Below, piece after piece: positions 19,520 to 28,246 of a DNA stretch of 64,000 nucleotides. This DNA comes from an uncultured Hyphomonadaceae bacterium (lineage in GTDB: Bacteria; Pseudomonadota; Alphaproteobacteria; Caulobacterales; Maricaulaceae): contig CAJXPX010000007.1 of assembly GCA_913058335.1 (NCBI GenBank), forward strand, positions 107,971 through 171,970. The letters run 5' to 3'. The notes under the pieces are model-generated. The model had not been told where the DNA came from, did not search any database, and saw nothing but the letters and a program-made list of their open reading frames with translations. Made by a program: the position numbers and the translations under genes. The first letter of the stretch is position 1; every line of letters starts with the position of its first letter.

Positions 19520-21703
19520 ATGTCTATCAAATACAGCCCCCTTTTTTTACTACTCACCACAGCTATTTGCCCTAATGCCATAGCTCAAAATCCATCTGAG
19601 AAATCGGTCGCAGTCGCCACTGCATCAGATGTCGCCAAAATGGACATTTCAGACCCAATAGATGAAATTGTTGTGACCGCGAGCGGGTTTGAACAAAATC
19701 TTAGCCAGGCTCCGGCCAGTATTACGCTCATCCCGCGTATGGAATTAGAAACCCAACGCGTAAATAGTCTCGCTGAGGCCCTCTCCAACGTGCCCGGAGT
19801 AGACATTGGCGACGGAGTAGGAAAAACAGGCGGCCGTGAGATCTCAGTTCGAGGTATGCCAAGCGATTACACGCTAGTTCTTGTCGATGGTCGCCGCCAA
19901 AATGCCGCAGGAAACGTGACGCCAAATGGATTTGGAGATACGTCTTCAGGTTTTGTGCCACCTGTTTCCGCGATTGAAAGGATTGAAGTTGTACGAGGGC
20001 CCATGTCAACACTGTATGGTTCCGATGCAATGGGCGGCGTCATTAATATTATCACCAGAACCGCCACAGATCGTTTAAGAGCGGATCTCGGTCTAGACAC
20101 CACCCTTCAAGAAAGTGGCGGTTTTGGAAATAGTTACAACTCAACCCTCTATCTTGATGGTCCCGTTGCAGATGACCTTATAACCTTCTCTGCGCGCGGA
20201 AGATATTATCACCGTGAAGCCTCAGAACTCACCTATTTCGACGAAACCGGAAATGAATTGGATGTGTCCCAACGGGGCCCAAGTCCGGTTAAGGCAGATA
20301 TCTGGTCTCTCGGCGGTCGATTGAATTTCATGCCAAATGACCGTCACAAAATTTGGGTCGACGTCGATTTAGCGCGCCAAACTTACGACAATTCCGAAGG
20401 TCAATTGGGAACTTTGGGGGTTAGAGGGTACGGCCCGGAGCAAAAATTTAACCGCAACCAATTTGTACTGGCTCATACCTCGGAAGTTTTAGGCGGTGTA
20501 TTGGACTCCGACATAACGTATAATGAAACTGAAACGATTGGGCGTATCCTACCAGATGATGTCCCCGGAACAGACAGGCTGCAAGGCGATCCGCGTCAAC
20601 TTGAGGCGCAAAACACGATCTTTAACACCCGTTTCTTCAGAGAAATTGGACAACATACTTTCACTATTGGCGGTCAGTTTTGGCACGCTGAACTTCAAGA
20701 CGGAGTTGCGGCTGAAATCTTTGAACACGACCAATGGGCCGCTTTTATGGAAGACCAATGGCAATTTGCGGAGTCTTTAAGCCTGACAACAGGTATTCGA
20801 TATGACGATCATAGCGTCTTTGGGTCTAATATCAGTCCAAGAGCTTATCTGGTCTGGAACGCGTCCGACGCCCTAACGCTAAAAGGCGGTGTAAGCCGGG
20901 GGTTTAAAACACCGCGCCTTGAACAAATCGCCGAAGGGATTGTCGGCTTTCGCGGTCAGGGAACCATCCCGTTTTTAGGAACGCCTTCTTTGCAACCTGA
21001 AACCAGCACAACTTACGAAGCTGGAGCCTATTGGAGAGGCGAAAAAGGCCTACAGGCTAATGTGACTGTTTTTTACAATCAGTTCGACGACAAAATAGCC
21101 GCGGGACCAACTTTCGCAAACTGCGCATTCAACCTGACGGAGGAGGAGTACAATTCATTAGAAGCAAGTGAAGACTGCCTCGATTACGGGTTTTACCCGC
21201 GTCCGGCCACCTATTCCCAAGACATAAATGTCGATGAAGCCGAAACACGCGGCGTCGAGGCTTCTGTAAAGAGAAACATCACAGACTCTGTAAAATTTTC
21301 AGCAAATTATACTTATACGGATAGCGAGCAAACAAGCGGGCCAAATATTGGCGAACCCCTGGTCAACACGCCTGCACATCAAGTGAATGGCCGATTGGAA
21401 TGGACGATGTCAGATCGCCTCAACAGCTGGATCAGGAGTGAATACGCTTCTTCGCGTTATCGCGGGGCTGGAGAGGCACAAGACCAGCTTGGTGACTATA
21501 AAAGTTATACCCTATTCCATTTAGGGGGAGCCTTTGATGCTTCCGAGTCCGTTACGCTTAGTGCCGTCGTTTATAATTTACTCGATGAAAACTATGTGAG
21601 CTATGTGCCTTATACTTCTAGCGGAAGCGTCGCCTACTCAAATGAATATGCCATCAATCAGGAACCCCGTCGCCTCTGGCTGTCCGTCAATGCAAGGTTC
21701 TAG
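19520..21703 (+). CDS. TonB-dependent outer-membrane receptor
   Basis: This 727-residue protein is a 22-strand-type receptor for an iron complex or similar ligand, energized by TonB. The start at 19520 begins a signal peptide (hydrophobic LFLLLTTAIC, cut near AIAQ). A TonB box (DEIVVTA) follows, then a plug domain with RGMPSDYTLVLVDGRRQ and RIEVVRGPMSTLYGSDAMGGVINI, then the barrel, which ends in an aromatic residue (SVNARF). The plug and barrel resemble catecholate-siderophore receptors of the FepA/IrgA group, but the ligand is not certain. A Fur-like site upstream fits iron control. An upstream ATG (19466) would add 18 residues before the signal peptide. Confidence 0.9.
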   Translation: MSIKYSPLFLLLTTAICPNAIAQNPSEKSVAVATASDVAKMDISDPIDEIVVTASGFEQNLSQAPASITLIPRMELETQRVNSLAEALSNVPGVDIGDGVGKTGGREISVRGMPSDYTLVLVDGRRQNAAGNVTPNGFGDTSSGFVPPVSAIERIEVVRGPMSTLYGSDAMGGVINIITRTATDRLRADLGLDTTLQESGGFGNSYNSTLYLDGPVADDLITFSARGRYYHREASELTYFDETGNELDVSQRGPSPVKADIWSLGGRLNFMPNDRHKIWVDVDLARQTYDNSEGQLGTLGVRGYGPEQKFNRNQFVLAHTSEVLGGVLDSDITYNETETIGRILPDDVPGTDRLQGDPRQLEAQNTIFNTRFFREIGQHTFTIGGQFWHAELQDGVAAEIFEHDQWAAFMEDQWQFAESLSLTTGIRYDDHSVFGSNISPRAYLVWNASDALTLKGGVSRGFKTPRLEQIAEGIVGFRGQGTIPFLGTPSLQPETSTTYEAGAYWRGEKGLQANVTVFYNQFDDKIAAGPTFANCAFNLTEEEYNSLEASEDCLDYGFYPRPATYSQDINVDEAETRGVEASVKRNITDSVKFSANYTYTDSEQTSGPNIGEPLVNTPAHQVNGRLEWTMSDRLNSWIRSEYASSRYRGAGEAQDQLGDYKSYTLFHLGGAFDASESVTLSAVVYNLLDENYVSYVPYTSSGSVAYSNEYAINQEPRRLWLSVNARF

Positions 21704-21765
21704 AGCCCCATATAGCATCTACTAAAATACTTTCTGGTGCCCACCACTGTGCTGGTGCCGGAAAA

Positions 21766-22118
21766 GTGTCAGAGGGTCTGTAAGCCGGGTTTTGTCCTCG
21801 CTTGCGCGATGGGCAATCATTCATCTGGGGCGGTCGTTACCGAACGCCTCTTGCAACCAACCCGGACGGCCCATGTAACGGGGTGTTCCGTCCCTATTTG
21901 GTCTTGCTCCGGATGGGGTTTACCTTGCCGGGACTGTTACCAGACCCGCGGTGCGCTCTTACCGCACCCTTTCAGCTTTTCCATCCCGGAGGATGGTAGT
22001 CTTCTCTCTGTGGCACTTTCCCTGAGGTCGCCCTCGCCGGCCATTAACCGGCATCCTGTTACATGGGAGCCCGGACTTTCCTCACGCTAGACGTGCGATT
22101 GCCTGACCCTCTGACCGG
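21766..22118 (-). ncRNA. rnpB: RNase P RNA (M1 RNA)
   Basis: Read on the minus strand, the region begins with GTCAGAGGGTC and ends with the complementary GACCCTCTGAC, forming helix P1. The universally conserved GAGGAAAGTCCGGGCTCC block lies shortly after the 5-prime end, and the 3-prime part contains GACAAAACCCGGCTTACAGA. These are the diagnostic elements of bacterial type A RNase P RNA, the catalytic subunit that matures tRNA 5-prime ends. The ends given are set by P1 and may be off by a few bases. It lies directly downstream of the amidase gene on the same strand. Confidence 0.95.
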
Positions 22119-22142
22119 ACGGTCTTTAGGCGTGGTTTTGAT

Positions 22143-22883
22143 TTAAGGCAAGAGACGGACGAGCGCCCCGACCCGTTGAAGACAGTCTATGTCGATCAGC
22201 CCCGAAATATTATTCGGTCGCCAATGCCGCTGAAACGCTATCATGACAGCTTTCGTTTTAACCTCAAACTGTCCTGTCACCGCTATATCATATCCAATTT
22301 GGCCTAGTCCTTGCTGAATGATAGAAACCCCGCGATCCCTATCCCCTAGCTCAAACAATACACGCTCATCAGGCTCTAATTCAAACTCAGCCCAAAGACC
22401 GAGACCCGCCGCGGCCAAACTGCTCCAGGGAAAATGCTCCCCGGGATCTTCTTTGCGCTCTGGTGCCAGATCGCTATGTCCTATTACATTCCACGGCTGA
22501 ATATCGTAACGCTGTAAAATCGCTTTTGATAAGGCAATAACAGCATTAATTTGCGCATCAGGATAAGGCGGAAGGCCACCTGCATTCGGAAAATTGTGGC
22601 CCCCATTGACGATTTCAATGCCGATAGAAGACGAGTTTATGTCTGTTATACCTCGCCAACTCCCGACACCCGCATGCCAAGCGCGTTTCTTTTCCTCAAC
22701 TAATTGCGCGATCCGCCCATCCTCGTGGACAAGGTAATGCGCACTCACCTTGGCGTCTGCGTCGCAAAGTCTCTCAAGCGCCGCTTGTCCTGACTCCATT
22801 CCTGTATAGTGCAGGACAAGTTGGGTAATAGGCAGCGTTCGTTCATTGAAATTTGGACTTGTATTCGACGTGTCAATTTTCAT
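22143..22883 (-). CDS. N-acetylmuramoyl-L-alanine amidase (AmpD/AmiD type)
   Basis: This is a zinc amidase of the Amidase_2 family that cuts the bond between MurNAc and L-Ala in wall fragments. The 246-residue protein has the first zinc His in LVLHYTGM. AHYLVHEDG, the WHAGVGSWRG motif and VIGHSDLAPERKEDPGEHFPW supply further zinc and catalytic residues. A peptidoglycan-binding-1-like region follows at about 175-240. I see no export signal, which fits cytoplasmic recycling of anhydro-muropeptides. It overlaps the DUF1801 gene by four bases. Confidence 0.9.
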   Translation of the reverse strand: MKIDTSNTSPNFNERTLPITQLVLHYTGMESGQAALERLCDADAKVSAHYLVHEDGRIAQLVEEKKRAWHAGVGSWRGITDINSSSIGIEIVNGGHNFPNAGGLPPYPDAQINAVIALSKAILQRYDIQPWNVIGHSDLAPERKEDPGEHFPWSSLAAAGLGLWAEFELEPDERVLFELGDRDRGVSIIQQGLGQIGYDIAVTGQFEVKTKAVMIAFQRHWRPNNISGLIDIDCLQRVGALVRLLP

Positions 22884-23296
22884 TCCGGATACTTCTCGGC
22901 CATCAACCGCAAGCCTTTTGCAATAATCTCTTCAAGCACTTTATCATTCACATCAGACAGGCGTTTTATATAAAGACAAGATTTCCCTTTTTTATATTTT
23001 CCCAACCGGGAAAGCTCCGTACCAAAATCCTGATATCCGGGCAGGATATATATAGAAATGTTCTGTGCCCTCGCGGCAAATCCAATACGAAGGAAGTCCC
23101 CTTCCCGGCCGCTCTCATATTTATAATGATAGGTGCCGAACCCGACAATTGAAGGGCCCCACATTTTTGGCGGCTGGCCCGACAGGCTTTCCATCATGGC
23201 AGAAATCTTGCGGCAATCTCTTTGCTTCTCTTCGGGTTCAATAGAGGACAAATATTCCTCTACCGACGCCATCGTCTCGACTGTTTTATTGCCCAT
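22880..23296 (-). CDS. DUF1801 (YdhG-like) protein
   Basis: The 138-residue protein fits the DUF1801 family: an N-terminal helix with VEEYLSSIEPEEKQRDC, then GPSIVGFGTYHYKYESG, then ISIYILPGYQDF and GKSCLYIKRLSDVN. Members adopt a frataxin-like fold and have no settled role. There is no signal peptide or membrane helix. Its stop overlaps the start of the amidase gene, so the two are likely co-transcribed. Confidence 0.8.
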   Translation of the reverse strand: MGNKTVETMASVEEYLSSIEPEEKQRDCRKISAMMESLSGQPPKMWGPSIVGFGTYHYKYESGREGDFLRIGFAARAQNISIYILPGYQDFGTELSRLGKYKKGKSCLYIKRLSDVNDKVLEEIIAKGLRLMAEKYPE

Positions 23297-23297
23297 A

Positions 23298-24188
23298 TTA
23301 AGGCTCTATCATTTCAGGAGCCGTTTTGGAAGATTTCTGGCGTCTCGCAATAATGAAAACACAAGGCATAATTATCAAAGCTCCAAAAATATATCTCGGG
23401 CTTAAAACCTCATCTAATAGCACGACTCCCAAAATTGAGGCATAGACAGTCGTAGTCAGCGTCAAAGGCACAACTATTGAAACGTCATATTTTTGAAGCA
23501 TTCGGAAATATTGGCCGTGGGCAAAGATCGCCACGAAAACTGCAGCGTAACCTGCCGCCACCATCAAAGGTAAGTAACTTTGTTTAAAGACAGCAAGATG
23601 GTCAGTTTCAAAAAGGGCTGACGCAATTGCGCTGCCGATAAGTAAAAGAAGCGATGTCCAAGCAACGTAAATCTTCCAGTCAACATTTATGCGTTTCATC
23701 AGAACGCTGGCGATGGCGAGAGAAACATAAGCCATCAGAATATAGATAAGTCCAAAATCAAAATTCAGGGCGCTCGGTTCATAGACCATGAAAACAACCC
23801 CGAATAATGCGCCAGCAATAGCAATAGATCTCACCCATCCGATTTTTTCCCCTAGGAAAATAACAGAAAGCAAAGTAGCGAGCGGCGTCAGCATTTGAGA
23901 CAGGATAGAGGCGCTGGAGGCGGAGGCTGTTTGCAAGCCGGTATATAGAAAGCCGAGATGGAAAAATCCGGCTAAGGCACAAATACACAGCAGTAATCCG
24001 AACTTCTCCGGCCTGCGAACAAATAGATACCCGCCTGTTAAGGCGACTACGATAGCGGCGCGCACAGTTGCAAGTAAAAAGGGCGGGACGGGGTAATGCG
24101 ACACAGCCCATGCCCCGACGACAAAGTTACCGGCCCAAGCCAAGCAACATAACATCATAATTGAAAAATCGAGAGGACGCATGAGCAC
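23298..24188 (-). CDS. EamA/DMT-family transporter
   Basis: The 296-residue product has ten predicted membrane helices in two EamA repeats of about 140 residues, the layout of drug/metabolite exporters (RhaT/YdcZ/PecM group). Substrates of such proteins are usually amino acids or other metabolites; none can be named from sequence. It lies two bases upstream of the DUF1801 gene on the same strand and probably heads that small operon. Confidence 0.88.
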   Translation of the reverse strand: MLMRPLDFSIMMLCCLAWAGNFVVGAWAVSHYPVPPFLLATVRAAIVVALTGGYLFVRRPEKFGLLLCICALAGFFHLGFLYTGLQTASASSASILSQMLTPLATLLSVIFLGEKIGWVRSIAIAGALFGVVFMVYEPSALNFDFGLIYILMAYVSLAIASVLMKRINVDWKIYVAWTSLLLLIGSAIASALFETDHLAVFKQSYLPLMVAAGYAAVFVAIFAHGQYFRMLQKYDVSIVVPLTLTTTVYASILGVVLLDEVLSPRYIFGALIIMPCVFIIARRQKSSKTAPEMIEP

Positions 24189-24257
24189 GAGCTAAACAGC
24201 CCTGCCTCTGAGGTCAAAGACTAATCGACGCCAGCAAGAGTTTAGCCGGAAAAATCT

Positions 24258-24605
24258 TTAATCATCGACACTCCACCCATCCGGAGTACGGTGGGCGTCA
24301 ATAATAGGGCCATCATCAGAAGCCGACGGGTTCATCTGCGCTTCCAGATCGGCCCGCATTTTATTCGCCCGAGCTTCAAATTGAGCTTTCGGCCCGAAAG
24401 GCTTTCCAAAAAGCTTTGCGCGAACCCAAAAAAATCCGAAGGCGACTAATCCGACGAGAGCAATGCCCACGACCACGAAAAAGGCCACGGCTGCCGAAAA
24501 GGCCAACATAAAAATACCGCCAATTGCGGCGGCTGTCAGGAATAGGACGCGCGTGAGCGTACCAAACCACGATGTCGGTCCATTGAGATTATAAGTGTTA
24601 GACAT
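24258..24605 (-). CDS. Small membrane protein of unknown function
   Basis: I do not recognise this 115-residue protein. Two adjacent hydrophobic segments (about residues 18-40 and 42-62) form a helical hairpin, followed by a charged cytoplasmic-type tail of about 50 residues ending PDGWSVDD. A good reading frame, an isolated position and a clear membrane pattern support a real gene. It sits between the transporter and the J-domain gene. Confidence 0.75.
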   Translation of the reverse strand: MSNTYNLNGPTSWFGTLTRVLFLTAAAIGGIFMLAFSAAVAFFVVVGIALVGLVAFGFFWVRAKLFGKPFGPKAQFEARANKMRADLEAQMNPSASDDGPIIDAHRTPDGWSVDD

Positions 24606-24719
24606 AGTTTTTACCTCGTCCCTAATGTCGGGGTATTTAGGGATTTCGTCAAGATGTCTCCGCCTATCATTTCTGTAAGACTTAAATAGCTCTGATAAAT
24701 TCGTTTAAACCCGCTCTTA

Positions 24720-25430
24720 TCAGCCTGCGGGTAGTCCCCGTCTGGAGACAGGACGTTTTGCACGTAGCGCCATTATATCCGCGTAAGCTTTGTTAATGAC
24801 TGCCATTTTGTGGTTGGCCAGACCCATTAATTCGCGCGGCGCCCCCCGGGCGACCAATTTGTCGGGATGGTTGGCCGCCGCCATGCGGCGATAAGCATGT
24901 TTAAGATCTTTATCGCAAATATCTTCGTCCACGCCTAAAATCAGATAAGGGTCGGTCGGGTCAACGCCGAGGTTTGAGGATCGGATACGATCAAATTCAC
25001 GATCAGAAAACCCGAATATATCACTTACTCGCTTTAGAAAACTTTCCTCGGATGTTGTGACGACTCCATCTGCAAGCGCAATATGAAACAATCCATCCAT
25101 AACGTCTTCAAGCGCCGCAGGCCTAGCGCGGAAATATCGCGCGACGATCTTGGCATATCTCTCAAAACCAAGAGTGGTTTGGCGAGCGAGATCAAAGAAT
25201 TTTGCAATTTGCAGCTCATCTGAAGCCTGAGGTTTAAAAACTTGCTGGAAGGCCCGAACATCTTCGAGACGGACTTGTCCATCAGCTTTTGCCATCTTGG
25301 CTCCAAGTGCCACTAAAGCAACAACGAGTCCCGATTGATCAATCGGTCCGGCCTCTCCATCACTGGACAGACGCATTGGGGGGCCAAAGATTTGGGCCGC
25401 CCCGGTAAATATGGATTGCCAAATGCTCAC
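24720..25430 (-). CDS. TerB/J-domain co-chaperone (DjlA-like)
   Basis: The 236-residue protein combines a TerB-like helical domain (about 30-150, with AKADGQVRLEDVRAF and ALADGVVTTSEESFL) and a C-terminal J domain (about 165-228) with the HPD motif in AANHPDKLVARG. J domains stimulate DnaK ATPase activity. The order TerB then J is that of DjlA, although the N-terminal membrane helix of E. coli DjlA is only weakly suggested here. It is separate from dnaK/dnaJ. Confidence 0.88.
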   Translation of the reverse strand: MSIWQSIFTGAAQIFGPPMRLSSDGEAGPIDQSGLVVALVALGAKMAKADGQVRLEDVRAFQQVFKPQASDELQIAKFFDLARQTTLGFERYAKIVARYFRARPAALEDVMDGLFHIALADGVVTTSEESFLKRVSDIFGFSDREFDRIRSSNLGVDPTDPYLILGVDEDICDKDLKHAYRRMAAANHPDKLVARGAPRELMGLANHKMAVINKAYADIMALRAKRPVSRRGLPAG

Positions 25431-25488
25431 GACTTGCCGATAAACAAACGCACTAAAAAATACAACGATTCCTGTGCGCCCTGCGCGG

Positions 25489-26451
25489 CTAAGCCGCTTT
25501 TGTCGCGCCTGACTGTCGATGATGCAGACCTAAAATACGAGAAACTGCAACGGCCAGCTCTGCCCGGTTAAGTGTGTAAAGGTGGAAGTCTCTAACGCCC
25601 CGGTCATGAAGCTCCGCCGTCAATTCGGCCGCCAGTGAGGCTGTCAAAAGCTCACGCGTCTGAGCGTCTTTATCCAGCCCTTCAAATAATTCACTATACC
25701 ATTCCGGCACAGACACCCCGCACATGCCAGCCATGCGGGCCAGACCCTTGAAGTTTGGCTGAAGCATTATTCCCGGAACAATCGGAATATCAATTCCGGC
25801 ATCGAGCACTCTGTCCTGATACCGCGAATAGACATCCGGGGAGAAGAAAAACTGCGTAATCACCCGATTTGCACCCGCATCCACTTTTCGTTTTAGATTA
25901 TCAATTTCGTCCCGCCAGTTGGAACTTTCAGGATGGAGTTCGGGATAGGCTCCGACACTGACATCAAAATCCGCGACACCTTTAATCCCTGCGACCAGGT
26001 CACAGGAATAGGCATAACCATTTGGAGTTGGAATATATTTCGCATCTATCCCGTCCTGAGGGTCTCCGCGAAGGGCAACAATATGACGAACACCCGCGTC
26101 CCAATAGGATTTTACGATTTCATCAATTTCTTCTTTTACAGACCCCACACAAGTTAGGTGCGCCGCCGGCGTAAAACTGGTTTCCTGTACCATTCGGCTT
26201 ACGGCGTTGTGCGTGCGCTCGCGAGTTGATCCTCCGGCCCCGTAAGTAACAGAGACAAAATCGGGATTAAGAGGCTCAAGCTTTTTAATCGCCGCCCAGA
26301 GCTTGTCTTCCATTTGCTTGTTTTTAGGCGGAAAGAACTCATAGCTCACGCGAATATCTCCGCGGGTCGCCTCGGATCGGGACTGATCCGCCGCCCGCGC
26401 AATTGTCCCGACGGCAGCATTTGGATCACGGGTGGGCATTACATTTGGCAT
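25489..26451 (-). CDS. metF: 5,10-methylenetetrahydrofolate reductase
   Basis: MetF reduces methylene-THF to methyl-THF with FAD and NADH, feeding methionine synthase. The 320-residue TIM-barrel protein has the family opening VSYEFFPPKN, then VSVTYGAGGSTRERT, IVALRGDPQDG and ITQFFFSPDVY. The first 30 residues are a poorly conserved extension. The gene follows the SahR-like regulator by about 50 bases on the same strand, so regulation by that protein in the methyl cycle is likely. Confidence 0.95.
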   Translation of the reverse strand: MPNVMPTRDPNAAVGTIARAADQSRSEATRGDIRVSYEFFPPKNKQMEDKLWAAIKKLEPLNPDFVSVTYGAGGSTRERTHNAVSRMVQETSFTPAAHLTCVGSVKEEIDEIVKSYWDAGVRHIVALRGDPQDGIDAKYIPTPNGYAYSCDLVAGIKGVADFDVSVGAYPELHPESSNWRDEIDNLKRKVDAGANRVITQFFFSPDVYSRYQDRVLDAGIDIPIVPGIMLQPNFKGLARMAGMCGVSVPEWYSELFEGLDKDAQTRELLTASLAAELTAELHDRGVRDFHLYTLNRAELAVAVSRILGLHHRQSGATKAA

Positions 26452-26500
26452 AGGTCTCTCTTTTTGAAGGCGGTCTTTTGAATGAATGAGTGTCCGGTCA

Positions 26501-27466
26501 TCACAGCCTTACCGCTTTCCATATCTTGACAGCAGGACTGGCTTTATTGCTCAGTTTTGTTTCAGTTTTTACCTGTAGCTTTGCCCATTTGGTCCACTCC
26601 TCCATATCCTGATCGGTAAACCCTAATCGACGATGGGCGTAGTCCTCGCGAAAATGATCTTCAGTATGAGCCTCAAAATCTATAATCAGGAGCTGTCCGT
26701 CCTCGGATAGAAGCCGCGAAGCCTCGTAAATTGCTTCACGCGGATCATCCAAATAGTGAAGAACTTGATGGAGCGTTACCAGATCAGCACTCTTTTCCCG
26801 GAATGGTGTTGCGTGCAAGTCGCCTTGTTGTACGGATATATGCCCAAACTGATCGGGCGCCAATTTATGTCGCGCCACTTTTAGCATGTCAGGATTGGAG
26901 TCTATTCCCGCCCCTCTTTTGATACGACCAGCAAAAAGTTCCAACATTCGCCCCGTCCCTGTCCCCATATCAATCATAAAATTGAAGGGCCCATCTCCGG
27001 AAATTTTCAACAACGCATTTTCGATACGTTCTTGAGGCAGGTACTCATCTCCTAATTGATCCGAATTTTGAGCTACCCTTGCGAAAAAGGCATCTGCCAC
27101 GCGGCTGCGGGCGTCTCGTACCTCGTGTAAACGTCTCATATCGGAGAGCAATAGAGCCTCATTTTGTGGGAGGGTCTCTAAAGTAGTTTCAACCAATTTT
27201 GTCAAAGCGGGGTTTCCGCGTTTTAATCTGGAAAAAACCCAACTGCCCTCGCGGAGCCGCTCAATGATTTCGACAGATTCGAGGGATTTGATATATTGGG
27301 TAACCCGGGGTTGCGATAATCCTAATATTTGAACCAACTCTGTGATGGTCAGTTCCCCACGCGCCAAAAGCGCGAGAATGCGCAAGCGGTCAACATGACC
27401 CAAAGTTTTCAAAGCAGCGGCAAACTTCTCCATATCGCTTATTACCACAGAAGAAATCCCCTGCAT
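26501..27466 (-). CDS. sahR: ArsR-family regulator with methyltransferase domain (SahR-like)
   Basis: The 321-residue protein has an N-terminal ArsR winged helix (about 10-90; LTITELVQILGLSQPRVTQYI is the recognition part) and a C-terminal class I SAM-binding fold (about 155-260; MIDMGTGTGRML is motif I). No metal-binding cysteine pair of metalloregulator type is visible in the recognition helix. SahR, the ArsR-type repressor of S-adenosylmethionine cycle genes in proteobacteria, responds to S-adenosylhomocysteine and controls metF. The neighbouring metF and the palindrome upstream point the same way. The symbol is given by this reasoning, not by close sequence match. Confidence 0.7.
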   Translation of the reverse strand: MQGISSVVISDMEKFAAALKTLGHVDRLRILALLARGELTITELVQILGLSQPRVTQYIKSLESVEIIERLREGSWVFSRLKRGNPALTKLVETTLETLPQNEALLLSDMRRLHEVRDARSRVADAFFARVAQNSDQLGDEYLPQERIENALLKISGDGPFNFMIDMGTGTGRMLELFAGRIKRGAGIDSNPDMLKVARHKLAPDQFGHISVQQGDLHATPFREKSADLVTLHQVLHYLDDPREAIYEASRLLSEDGQLLIIDFEAHTEDHFREDYAHRRLGFTDQDMEEWTKWAKLQVKTETKLSNKASPAVKIWKAVRL

Positions 27467-27482
27467 ATAAAAAAACCTTTAT

Positions 27483-27496
27483 ATCTTTATAAAGAT
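27483..27496. promoter_or_regulatory. Palindromic operator upstream of the SahR-like gene
   Basis: ATCTTTATAAAGAT is a perfect 14-base palindrome beginning 17 bases upstream of the regulator start codon. AT-rich palindromes of this size at this position are typical ArsR-family operators. Autoregulation, and thereby control of metF, is inferred. No second copy is seen directly before metF. Confidence 0.65.
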
Positions 27497-27567
27497 GTAT
27501 CCGTAATCTTGGAAAGAGGCAACTCGTCTAGCTAATGCGATGAAATTAAACACCTTAGCGTTTAAAG

Positions 27568-27593
27568 GGAACCATAAGCGCTTCCAATTCATT
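27568..27593 (+). promoter_or_regulatory. Possible EcfG-type promoter
   Basis: GGAAC at 27568-27572 is followed after 17 bases by CATT. Alphaproteobacterial general-stress (EcfG) promoters are GGAAC-N16/17-CGTT, so the -35 is exact and the -10 is three of four. Predicted transcription would begin near 27600, just before the ribosome site AAGGAG (27607-27612). Confidence 0.35.
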
Positions 27594-27618
27594 GGTCTGG
27601 AAGAACAAGGAGATTAAA

Positions 27619-28101
27619 ATGACACGTTTAACACTCGCTTCCGCTACTGTAGCCGCTTTACTTGCCTTTCCGGCAATCGCTTCGGCGCAAAGCAGATATG
27701 ATAACAATCAAGCTTATGAAGATTGCAAAAGTTCAGATACAAAGAATCAAGTGTTAGGAGGTGCTGTAGGCGGTTCCTTAGGCGCTATCTTAGGCAATGA
27801 GATCGGTGACGATGAAGGCGCTGTCATTGGCGGTATAGCAGGAGGCACAGCTGGCGTAGCTATTGCGAATAAAGACTGCTCCCGTTTTGAATATGACAGA
27901 TATGACCGCCGCGATGTAAGAGGTGATGTCATATATAATGATCGTTATCGCCACGATGATGATGGTCACCGTTATTACAGAGGGGATGACGGTCGCGATT
28001 ATTATCGCGATGTAGATGGTCGATATTATAAAAAAGGCAAAAAGCATAAGGGTAGAAACCACCCTTCCTACTATGCGCCTGGTCAGGTCAAAAAACGCTA
28101 A
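27619..28101 (+). CDS. Glycine-zipper periplasmic/outer-membrane protein
   Basis: The start at 27619 follows AAGGAG by six bases and gives 160 residues. A signal peptide (LTLASATVAALLAFPAIASA) is followed by a glycine-zipper 2TM segment (about 42-80, rich in GG and GA pairs such as GGAVGGSLGAILG) like that of Rick17kDa/SlyB proteins. The C-terminal half is a low-complexity tail of Asp, Arg, Tyr and His repeats (DRYRHDDDGHRYYRG). No lipobox Cys is seen at the signal cleavage site. A role in envelope stability or stress is likely by family, not proven. A strong terminator follows. Confidence 0.85.
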   Translation: MTRLTLASATVAALLAFPAIASAQSRYDNNQAYEDCKSSDTKNQVLGGAVGGSLGAILGNEIGDDEGAVIGGIAGGTAGVAIANKDCSRFEYDRYDRRDVRGDVIYNDRYRHDDDGHRYYRGDDGRDYYRDVDGRYYKKGKKHKGRNHPSYYAPGQVKKR

Positions 28102-28124
28102 ATCAACCGCTTTTGATACTTTAT

Positions 28125-28152
28125 AAGCCTGCCATTTCGGCAGGCTTTTTTA
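28125..28152 (+). terminator. Rho-independent terminator after the glycine-zipper gene
   Basis: A nine-base-pair stem AAGCCTGCC/GGCAGGCTT with a five-base loop is followed by TTTTT. It lies 23 bases past the stop codon. Confidence 0.92.
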
Positions 28153-28246
28153 TACAAATTTTACGCCCCGTATTCTCTTTAGCACAATCAGGTTTTAAAT
28201 CGCATTACCGCTAGTCGAGATTCGGAAATCGAAACATTCTCGTTAT

